A stretch of 38,388 nucleotides of DNA from a candidate division WOR-3 bacterium (GTDB taxonomy: Bacteria; Hydrothermota; Tepidihabitantia; Tepidihabitantales; Tepidihabitantaceae): contig VGIR01000023.1 in NCBI GenBank assembly GCA_016867815.1, forward strand, positions 1 through 38,388, given 5' to 3'. The position numbers and the translations under genes are program-made. Positions 32,600 through 38,239 of the stretch are shown here, in pieces. Each line of letters opens with the position of its first letter. Within the stretch, counting starts at the first letter, position 1. The notes under the pieces were generated by a model. That model did no database searches. It was not told where the DNA came from and was given only the letters and a program-made list of their open reading frames with translations.

Positions 32600-33228
32600 C
32601 TACGTCAGACGCGCTGGTCGCGGAAGGCGAAAGGAAGCCGGCGCCACCGGCGCTACGTTCGGGGCGGTGCGTTGGTGGACGGCGACCAGCAGGTCGTCAT
32701 AGGCCACACTCCAGCCGTTGCGGTGGAAGTCGAAGTACGGTCGGGACGCGAGGAGGTCAGGCAGAGCGCAGTCGTCGATTCTCGCCGGCAGCACCCGCAC
32801 GCGCCGTCCGCAGAAACTCCTCGTCATGATCACTCCCAGGTCGTGCGTGACCCAGCCTGACCCGACTGAGACGGTGGAGATAACGGGTACGATGCAGTCC
32901 ACGGGCCGGACCGCCTGCGTTATGCGACTGACCAGGAGCACGCCCGCCGACATGTCGACGTCGTCAATCCAGGGAGTGATTCGGTCGTGGCGCAGCGCCG
33001 CGGTCAGCTTGCTGGCGAACTCATGGTCCGCGTAGTTGTACGGTATGACGACGTGGGGCTGGTAGCCCTCTGACTTGGTGAGATTCGGAGTGCGTGAGCG
33101 CAATTCCACCTCCCCGGAAGGGCGCCAATCAGCCGCATGAGGTCTGTTGGGACCCGGTCCGGCCAACCAGTGGCCTCGGCCGCGTAGTGCGCCATCTGCC
33201 GATCGACATTGGCCGCGGGCCGCCTCAT
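32600..33228 (-). pseudogene. TIR-domain protein gene with a single-base frameshift
   Basis: From ATG 33228, 39 codons in one frame (starting MRRPAANVDRQMAHYAAEAT, with about 80 percent G/C at third positions) run to a GGGG at 33115-33112; the TIR part continues in the -1 frame to 32600. TIR features: PHVVIPYNYADHEFASKLTA, WIDDVDMSAG, VDCIVPVISTVSVGSGWV. The position of the catalytic Glu of TIR NADases (WxxxEL) holds Asp (WVTHDL). TIR proteins of this kind act in NAD cleavage or signalling during defence; no partner defence gene is adjacent. The interruption may be real loss, slippage on GGGG or a consensus error. If the GTG at 33232 were used there would be no frameshift, but its codons look non-coding. 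Confidence 0.65.
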
Positions 33229-33236
33229 TCACCGAG

Positions 33237-33264
33237 ATGGTAACCGACCGGGCCGCGATGTCAA
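33237..33264 (-). promoter_or_regulatory. TIR gene promoter (leaderless type)
   Basis: On the - strand: TTGACA (33264-33259), 16-nt spacer, TACCAT (33242-33237), 8 nt to ATG 33228. The alternative GTG at 33232 would be only 4 nt from the -10. Confidence 0.6.
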
Positions 33265-33304
33265 GCGGGCGGGCGGAGGTGGCCAGGATTCCCGGGACTC
33301 CCGT

Positions 33305-33712
33305 CTAGTGGACAACGCGCAGTACCGGCACGCCCAGGCTGTCATCCAGCAGCAGGAGCGTCCTGCCTGCCACGGTTACGTGCACAGGGTAGTCTATGCT
33401 GAACGTGGTGTCCGCGTCCCTGTCTTCCTCAATCCACCCCCAGAGCCAGAAGGCATACCCGTCGGGATAGTAGCCGAGAAAGAGGCTGTCCGAATCGTCC
33501 ATGAAGTAGAAGACCTCCGTGCACTCGCAGAACTCCTGAGTCTGGCTGATTTCGATGCAGAGACTGTATCCGCTTTGGTTGGCCATGTAGACCGGGCAGG
33601 GCATCGGGTCCTGCGTGTGGCAATTGACGAGTGCCAGCGCGAGGAACGCTGTCCAGATAGGAAGCTTCGCCCTTCCAGTTTTCCGTAGCGACGGGTCCGT
33701 CCGGTTCCTCAT
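33305..33712 (-). CDS. Small lipoprotein, paralogue 1
   Basis: 135 residues from ATG 33712, chosen because AAGGAG lies 7 nt upstream; an in-frame GTG at 33730 would put that site inside the gene. A signal segment WTAFLALALVNC gives a probable lipidated Cys. The mature part includes DPMPCPVYMANQSG, DSLFLGYYPDGYAFWLWGW and ends LLLLDDSLGVPVLRVVH. The same landmarks recur in the next gene. Family unknown. Confidence 0.78.
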   Translation of the reverse strand: MRNRTDPSLRKTGRAKLPIWTAFLALALVNCHTQDPMPCPVYMANQSGYSLCIEISQTQEFCECTEVFYFMDDSDSLFLGYYPDGYAFWLWGWIEEDRDADTTFSIDYPVHVTVAGRTLLLLDDSLGVPVLRVVH

Positions 33713-33750
33713 CCCAGTCTCCTTTCGCACATCCTCGTCGCCGTCGGTGC

Positions 33751-34143
33751 CTACTGTATCACCCGCAGCACGGGATCGCCCAGGCTGTCATCCACGAAGA
33801 GGAAGGTCGTCTTTCTCAGAATCGTGATTGCCACGGGTACTCCTCCAAAGATGGATGTGTTGCTCGCCACGCGGCTATGGTCGGGTTGACCCTCGAGCCA
33901 TAGTACCGTGCCTCGAGGGAAGTATCCGACAAACGCGCTGTCCTGCGGAATCAACAGGAAAGCCTGCCAGTCTGTTTCGAAAAGGCTGTCCTGAGCGACT
34001 TCCAGCAAAGGGGTGTGTGAACTGTGGTTCGTCACGTAGACCGGGCAGGGGTCGTTGTAGCGGCAACCGGCGAGGACCAGCGCCAGCAGCAGAGAGCAAA
34101 TCCCGAGTCTCACCTGCATGGTGAGGCGCAGCATCCTGGCCAT
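33751..34143 (-). CDS. Small lipoprotein, paralogue 2
   Basis: 130 residues. Signal LLLALVLAGC, then NDPCPVYVTNHSS, DSAFVGYFPRGTVLWLEG and the end FLFVDDSLGDPVLRVIQ, aligning along its length with paralogue 1. GAGAGG abuts ATG 34143, so the ATG at 34134 (9 nt further) may be the real start. It lies 21 nt after the 401-residue gene; the trio is probably one transcript. Confidence 0.78.
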   Translation of the reverse strand: MARMLRLTMQVRLGICSLLLALVLAGCRYNDPCPVYVTNHSSHTPLLEVAQDSLFETDWQAFLLIPQDSAFVGYFPRGTVLWLEGQPDHSRVASNTSIFGGVPVAITILRKTTFLFVDDSLGDPVLRVIQ

Positions 34144-34164
34144 CCTCTCGTTCGTCTCTTCGGG

Positions 34165-35370
34165 CTAGATTGCCACCCGGAAGGCCAGGTCGGCTGACGC
34201 TGCGCCGCCGTCATCCTTGCCGTCCGGGCCGACGCTGTAGACCTCGAACCCGTCAGGCAGGACCTTGTAGAGATACGGTTTGCCGCTGAACCGGTCGACC
34301 GGCGCATTCGGGTCGATTGCGGCGAGGTCCGCCGGCAGCCGCCCGGTCTGCTTCTTGATTATGAGCGCCTTCAGGCCGATTGCCGCGACATCCCGCCAGG
34401 CAGTGGTCCGTTCCGACCGCTCATAGAACTTCGCGGTGTTGAATACGTAGATCCCGACGAACCGCCCCAGCAGGCCTTTCTGGGGAAGCTCAATAGCGGC
34501 GAGCCGCGCCTGTCCTTCATACCAGGGCTCGCGGACCACACCGAGCTGGCTGTGAACGGTCTCCAGGAAACGCGCCTGCCCGTACTTCCGGAGCGGCACC
34601 AAGAGGCGCACCAACAACGCGGGCAGACCACTCATCGTCGTCTGCCCGGCGGCGGCCGCAACGCCGGTAAACACCGCCTCGGCCTCGATCGAGCGATACT
34701 CCGCGGCCTTGAAGTCGAGCCGCGCGAACTCGGCAGCGAGCTGCTCGATTGCCGGCACCCCGGCTTTGGGCGCAATCGCCGCCGCGGCGGTGAAGACGCT
34801 ATCCAGCTTGATCATGCTGACGAGGTGGTAGATGATGGGCGGCTCCGCAAAGGCATGCGCCAGCCGCGTCGAGGTCGCCAGCACCGCGAGAGCGGAATCC
34901 GGCTTGCCCCCGGCCGCGAGTTCGAGCGCGTCAACCCGGAGCAGGGTGCGGAACCCGCCGTACTGACGCAGTATCGGGCAGATCCGGGCGGCGAATCCGT
35001 CGCGGACGTTCATGCCGAAATCGGCCGGTCCCATGGCCGCTGCCTGCGCCACCAGGTCCAGCGCGGCCGACTTCTCCTTCAGCAACTCCGCGTTGGCGGG
35101 CCGGCCTGCTTCCCAGCCCAGGCTGTCGATCAGCTTCAGCCGTTCCAGGTCGCCGGTCGAGAGCAACGCGGCCGCGGAGCTGTATGCCCGGGCCGCGCTC
35201 TCGCTACCCGCGCTGAAAGCGGGGTCGATATCCTCGACCGTCACCGGGTGCCCGCCCGCCTTGAGGGCGGCCTCGGCCCGGGCGGCCCGCGCGCCGGCCC
35301 AACTGCCGGCCAGGACGTACGCGACCGCGAGAACGACGACGATGATGAGCGGAATCCGGAGCTTCCTCAT
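34165..35370 (-). CDS. Membrane-anchored protein of unknown function
   Basis: 401 residues with GGAGGT before ATG 35370. One N-terminal membrane segment (IPLIIVVVLAVAYVLAGSW) anchors an Ala/Leu-rich, mostly helical periplasmic domain. The C-terminus has DRFSGKPYLYKVLPDGFEVY followed by SVGPDGKDDGG, a motif also found at the end of many type II pseudopilin-like and uncharacterised planctomycete-type proteins. I see no enzyme motif. First gene of the unit with the two paralogous lipoproteins. Confidence 0.8.
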   Translation of the reverse strand: MRKLRIPLIIVVVLAVAYVLAGSWAGARAARAEAALKAGGHPVTVEDIDPAFSAGSESAARAYSSAAALLSTGDLERLKLIDSLGWEAGRPANAELLKEKSAALDLVAQAAAMGPADFGMNVRDGFAARICPILRQYGGFRTLLRVDALELAAGGKPDSALAVLATSTRLAHAFAEPPIIYHLVSMIKLDSVFTAAAAIAPKAGVPAIEQLAAEFARLDFKAAEYRSIEAEAVFTGVAAAAGQTTMSGLPALLVRLLVPLRKYGQARFLETVHSQLGVVREPWYEGQARLAAIELPQKGLLGRFVGIYVFNTAKFYERSERTTAWRDVAAIGLKALIIKKQTGRLPADLAAIDPNAPVDRFSGKPYLYKVLPDGFEVYSVGPDGKDDGGAASADLAFRVAI

Positions 35371-35455
35371 CGGTCACCTCCACTACGATTGTTCGGTGTT
35401 TTACTGCCGGTCGGAACGCGAAACACGAGCCTGCGCCCGCGCGTAACCATGCACG

Positions 35456-35483
35456 ATTATCCTCCCGCCTCCGCTCGTGTCAA
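35456..35483 (-). promoter_or_regulatory. Promoter of the 401-residue protein/lipoprotein unit
   Basis: On the - strand: TTGACA (35483-35478), 16-nt spacer, GATAAT (35461-35456). Leader about 80 nt with Shine-Dalgarno. Confidence 0.65.
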
Positions 35484-35561
35484 GCCCCGCGCCGCAGGCC
35501 GTCGGCAGTCGATCCGTGACCGCTACCTGCTACCTTCCTAACTGCTAACTCGCTGCCGTTT

Positions 35562-35604
35562 GGGCTTGTGCTTGCGCCTGGGCTAGCTTGATGCTTGTGG
35601 CTGC
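35562..35604. repeat. Heptamer repeat tract
   Basis: Units GGGCTTG, TGCTTGC, GCCTGGG, then TAGCTTG, ATGCTTG, TGGCTGC with one extra base in between. Related to the tracts at 37132 and 38141. Confidence 0.55.
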
Positions 35605-35638
35605 GACTCTAGTCGCCTGCTCGGAATCCGAACCGTCG
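35600..35638 (+). repeat. 39-nt direct repeat, copy 1
   Basis: GCTGCGACTCTAGTCGCCTG continuing to 35638. It matches 36715-36753 at 36 of 39 positions in the same orientation. The pair brackets the bestrophin-like gene and its promoter. Confidence 0.7.
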
Positions 35639-35727
35639 TGGTCGCGGGTGTATCCGGTATGCTCCTGTCCCTTCGGGCTGGAGATCGGGGGAGCGCCGCC
35701 GTTTCCTTGAGGCGGTCTGCCCGCCGC

Positions 35728-36534
35728 CTACTCCTTCAATCCCTGGTAGTACGAGACGAGCCGTTTCCGGCTGTCCAGTAGCGGCTTCAGGGCAACTTCG
35801 TCATCCGGGGCCGTCTCCGCGTCCCCGTATCCGAACGGGTCGTCCAGATCCCGGATGAGACGAATCATGTATATCATCATGAAGCTGACAAACGATACGA
35901 AGAAGATGCTCTCGTAGAAAGGGTCCATCTTGATGAAGATGAGGCCGACGATGAGCGTGAACGTGATGATCTCGGCGATGGTGTAGCCGGTTCCCAGAAA
36001 GGAAGTCTCCCGGATGCAGTGAATACGGTTTATCATCCGTCGGACCGCGTGCTGTTCCTGTTTCAGACGCACGATGAAGTTGGCTTGGGTCTGTCCCTCG
36101 AGGGCAAGGAAGTCATCGTTGAACGAGACCAGACTCGCCATCAACGCGCTGGTTCTTTCCTTCCTGTAAAACCAGTCAACCAGGGACTGGCTGAACTGCG
36201 CCAGCTTTTGCAGGAAGGCCTTTGCCTCCGGGCTCTTCCGGTGCTGATAGATGATCAACGCTTCATCGGCCATCGTTTCCAGGCTCGCGGACAGGTCGAC
36301 GGGCAGCCTCTCGCTTTCCTTGTAGTCGGACAAGGTGCCGGACAGCAGAAAGCCGATGAGGAAAATGTTGGCGGAAATGATCGCCGTGAACAGCGAACTC
36401 AGGCCCAGGAACTCGAAGCCGAGATAGTGGGCGCCGAACTTCAGGATGACGACGGCCGCGACAAGAGGAAACGTGGCCAGCGCCAGCTTCCAACGGGAGG
36501 CTACGGGAATACGGTGGATGATCTTCTTGAACAT
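35728..36534 (-). CDS. Bestrophin-like (DUF4239-type) membrane protein
   Basis: 268 residues. Two hydrophobic segments near 18-65 (FPLVAAVVILKFGAHYL; LFTAIISANIFLIGFLLSG), a helical cytoplasmic middle, and two more near 180-225 (IAEIITFTLIVGLIF; IFFVSFVSFMMIYMI), followed by IRLIRDLDDPFGYGD, the conserved tail motif of bestrophin-like proteins. It may form an ion channel. Its ATG is 2 nt after the stop of a 29-residue small ORF, so translation is probably coupled; only a weak GGGGA lies upstream. Confidence 0.78.
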   Translation of the reverse strand: MFKKIIHRIPVASRWKLALATFPLVAAVVILKFGAHYLGFEFLGLSSLFTAIISANIFLIGFLLSGTLSDYKESERLPVDLSASLETMADEALIIYQHRKSPEAKAFLQKLAQFSQSLVDWFYRKERTSALMASLVSFNDDFLALEGQTQANFIVRLKQEQHAVRRMINRIHCIRETSFLGTGYTIAEIITFTLIVGLIFIKMDPFYESIFFVSFVSFMMIYMIRLIRDLDDPFGYGDAETAPDDEVALKPLLDSRKRLVSYYQGLKE

Positions 36535-36536
36535 CG

Positions 36537-36626
36537 CTAGGCGTTCCCCATGACTACCGGACAGGAGAGCTGCGGCCGGTCCGGGCGGCCGTGCGGCAGC
36601 GGCAGCGAGTCGAGTTCGTGGTCCAT
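36537..36626 (-). CDS. 29-residue leaderless small ORF coupled to the bestrophin-like gene
   Basis: ATG 36626 lies 8 nt after a TATACT -10; TAG ends at 36537, and after 2 nt the next ATG begins (TAGCGATG). Third codon positions are G or C in 26 of 29 codons, as in the window's real genes. The peptide (MDHELDSLPLPHGRPDRPQ, then LSCPVVMGNA) is Pro-rich with no known motif. It may act as a leader that loads ribosomes for the downstream gene. Confidence 0.6.
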   Translation of the reverse strand: MDHELDSLPLPHGRPDRPQLSCPVVMGNA

Positions 36627-36634
36627 GGCCGGCT

Positions 36635-36662
36635 AGTATATGCGGATCGGACGACTAGTCAA
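36635..36662 (-). promoter_or_regulatory. Promoter of the small ORF and bestrophin-like gene (leaderless type)
   Basis: On the - strand: TTGACT (36662-36657), 16-nt spacer, TATACT (36640-36635), 8 nt to ATG 36626. Confidence 0.65.
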
Positions 36663-36714
36663 AGGTAGAGGGCCGGTGGACTCAGGCAGAGCAGTCGTGT
36701 GAGCCTGTGCCTGC

Positions 36715-36753
36715 GCTGCGACGCTGGTCGCCTGCTCGGAGTCCGAACCGTCG
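36715..36753 (+). repeat. 39-nt direct repeat, copy 2
   Basis: Begins GCTGCGACGCTGGTCGCCTG; differs from copy 1 (35600-35638) at three positions. No other feature is visible between 36663 and 36792. Confidence 0.7.
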
Positions 36754-36792
36754 CTGCACAGCCGCTAGCAGCCAAGTGCGGGTCGGAGGCGG

Positions 36793-37032
36793 CTACTTTC
36801 GCGGAGTCGGCTGTATCTGCGCTACAGCCTGTCGGAGACCGTCCAGCGACAGCGACAGGTGTTTCAACTCGGAGCCGATCTGCTCGAGAGAACCGATACC
36901 TCTCAGGAGGCAGTACCCGGCCGACGAGTTTGGCACTTCCTCATACATCATGCACTTCGTGGCTATGCAGGTGATATGTGGTGGTCCACCCATCAGCGGG
37001 CATATCCGGGCTTCGGGTCTGCGGTGCTTCAT
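36793..37032 (-). CDS. 79-residue four-cysteine protein
   Basis: Own strong promoter and AAGGAG about 9 nt before ATG 37032. Cysteines at 11, 22, 27 and 41 (ICPLMGGPPHITC, KCMMY, GYC) form C-x10-C-x4-C-x13-C, followed by a helical tail (LEQIGSELKHLSLSLDGLRQ). The spacing and the GGP/MMY motifs suggest a small metal- or Fe-S-binding protein; I recall similar short anaerobe proteins with CPLMxG...C....C but cannot name a family. Confidence 0.75.
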   Translation of the reverse strand: MKHRRPEARICPLMGGPPHITCIATKCMMYEEVPNSSAGYCLLRGIGSLEQIGSELKHLSLSLDGLRQAVAQIQPTPRK

Positions 37033-37080
37033 CGTGACTCTCCTTTCGTCTCGTCCACGGCTTCGCGTGCAGTCAGGGAT

Positions 37081-37108
37081 ATGATAGACTCGCGGGCAGA
37101 CGTGTCAA
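37081..37108 (-). promoter_or_regulatory. Promoter of the 79-residue protein
   Basis: On the - strand: TTGACA (37108-37103), 16-nt spacer, TATCAT (37086-37081). Leader about 45 nt with Shine-Dalgarno. Confidence 0.7.
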
Positions 37109-37131
37109 ATTGGCGGGGAATACCAGCTTCT

Positions 37132-37180
37132 GGCTCACGGCTGACAGCTTGCGGCTTGCGGCTTGGGCTAGCGGGCTACG
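37132..37180. repeat. Heptamer repeat tract, seven units
   Basis: GGCTCAC, GGCTGAC, AGCTTGC, GGCTTGC, GGCTTGG, GCTAGCG, GGCTACG in strict 7-nt phase, running into the hairpin GCGGGC-TAC-GCCCGC. Confidence 0.7.
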
Positions 37181-37233
37181 CCCGCGCTGATCTGCAATGC
37201 CTCGTGGGAGCTTCCCGAAATGGGATGGCTGTT
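37171..37233 (+). repeat. 63-nt REP-like repeat, copy 1
   Basis: Contains the hairpin GCGGGCTACGCCCGC and, further on, GGGAGCTTCCC. It matches 38177-38239 at 56 of 63 positions in the same orientation. The two copies bracket the toxin-antitoxin pair. Confidence 0.75.
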
Positions 37234-37309
37234 CCCGGTCCCCTTTCGGCTGCTGCCCAATCAGCAGGGCCTTACGTGGCGCGGCGGGGGAGGTCGGGTC
37301 GAGCGTGCC

Positions 37310-37690
37310 TCAGCGTTTGCGGGCGCGTCTGGTCGGGGTGGGTTTTCCGGCGGGGCGGTCGGACACCCGGAACTCGCTGCCCTGTCCCTCGTCTTCCGTA
37401 CCGAGCCTGTCGATCCAGTAGCGCGGTCGGCGATGCAGGTGCGCCACTGCCACGACGACAATCGAGTCGGCGTCGATGCCGTATACGAGGCCATAGGGGA
37501 AGCGACTGAAGAGAGCCCTCCGCAGGCCCTGAGTCAACTCGGCGTTTGATTGCGGATGGGCACTGATGCGACGGACCACACGGTCCAGCTCATCCAGGAA
37601 CTCGTAGCCAAGGCCGGGTGATTGACGTTCGTACCACGCGACGGCACCGTCGAGTTCCTGCCGCGCGACGGCCAGGAAGCGGATTGTCAC
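37310..37690 (-). CDS. parE: ParE/RelE-type toxin
   Basis: 126 residues from GTG 37690, overlapping the antitoxin stop (GTGA). VTIRFLAVARQELDGAVAWY, ERQSPGLGYEFLDELDRVV, RFPYGLVYGIDADSIVVVAV and AHLHRRPRYWIDRL match the ParE/RelE fold along its length. A 30-residue basic tail follows the core, longer than usual. ParE proteins poison gyrase and RelE proteins cleave mRNA; the target here is not readable. The upstream in-frame codons to 37786 overlap the antitoxin and are excluded. Confidence 0.88.
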   Translation of the reverse strand: MTIRFLAVARQELDGAVAWYERQSPGLGYEFLDELDRVVRRISAHPQSNAELTQGLRRALFSRFPYGLVYGIDADSIVVVAVAHLHRRPRYWIDRLGTEDEGQGSEFRVSDRPAGKPTPTRRARKR

Positions 37691-37908
37691 TTGCGACGGT
37701 ACTGGGCCATGGCCTCGGAGTAGGAGACGTGTTCGGCGCGGCCTTCGCGGTATGCCCGCCATCTGGCTCTCGCCTCGTCCGCCCATACTCGGTCCAGCTC
37801 CGGGTCAGGCCTGTCCAGTTCGACCAGGATGCTGTCGAGCACTTCGAGCTTCTCTGCGTCGGGCAAAGCTCTGATCTCTGCCAGAACGCTTCGTACACGT
37901 CGGGTCAT
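37687..37908 (-). CDS. Addiction-module antitoxin (TIGR02574-type)
   Basis: 73 residues with AAGGAG 6 nt before ATG 37908. VLAEIRALPDAEKLEVLDSI and LVELDRPDP, then WADEARARWRAYREG, match the short helical 'putative addiction module component' family that precedes ParE-like toxins. It should bind the toxin and its own promoter. Stop overlaps the toxin start. Confidence 0.88.
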   Translation of the reverse strand: MTRRVRSVLAEIRALPDAEKLEVLDSILVELDRPDPELDRVWADEARARWRAYREGRAEHVSYSEAMAQYRRK

Positions 37909-37936
37909 CGTGTTCTCCTTGATACGGCTGTGAGTC

Positions 37937-37965
37937 ATCATAGTCGGAGCGCAGTTGGTCGTCAA
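37937..37965 (-). promoter_or_regulatory. Toxin-antitoxin promoter
   Basis: On the - strand: TTGACG (37965-37960), 17-nt spacer, TATGAT (37942-37937). Short leader with Shine-Dalgarno. ATGATGACTCA around the -10 has partial symmetry. Confidence 0.65.
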
Positions 37966-38086
37966 GGAATCTGCCCGGACGGCTCTTCGTCCGGCGGGGC
38001 GGGTCGTCGTCAGGGAAGGCCTCGTAGCAGGAATCGGATGTGGCGCGGCGAATGGGACGGGGACGAACGACCAGCCCCTCCTTGGT

Positions 38087-38122
38087 CTCGGCCTCAACCT
38101 CAGCCTTGACCTCAACCTCGCG
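38087..38122. repeat. Hexamer repeat tract
   Basis: Six 6-nt units: CTCGGC, CTCAAC, CTCAGC, CTTGAC, CTCAAC, CTCGCG. The open - strand frame through it (Glu/Lys-rich) is a by-product of the period. Confidence 0.65.
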
Positions 38123-38176
38123 GCGCAGTCGCGCTGCCTGCGCTTGCGCGAGCTTGATGCTTGCGGCTTGAAGTCC

Positions 38177-38239
38177 GCGGGCTACGCCCGCGCCAATCTG
38201 CAATGCCTCGTGGGAGCCTCCCGAAATAGGGTGACTGTG
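38177..38239 (+). repeat. 63-nt REP-like repeat, copy 2, cut by the IS element
   Basis: Same hairpins as copy 1 (GCGGGCTACGCCCGC and GGGAGCCTCCC). Similarity ends at 38239, where the IS terminus begins. Confidence 0.75.

Noticed and set aside
4581-38239. CRISPR arrays
   Set aside because: None of the repeats has CRISPR spacing; the short tracts are contiguous tandem units and the longer repeats occur as isolated pairs without unique spacers or cas genes.
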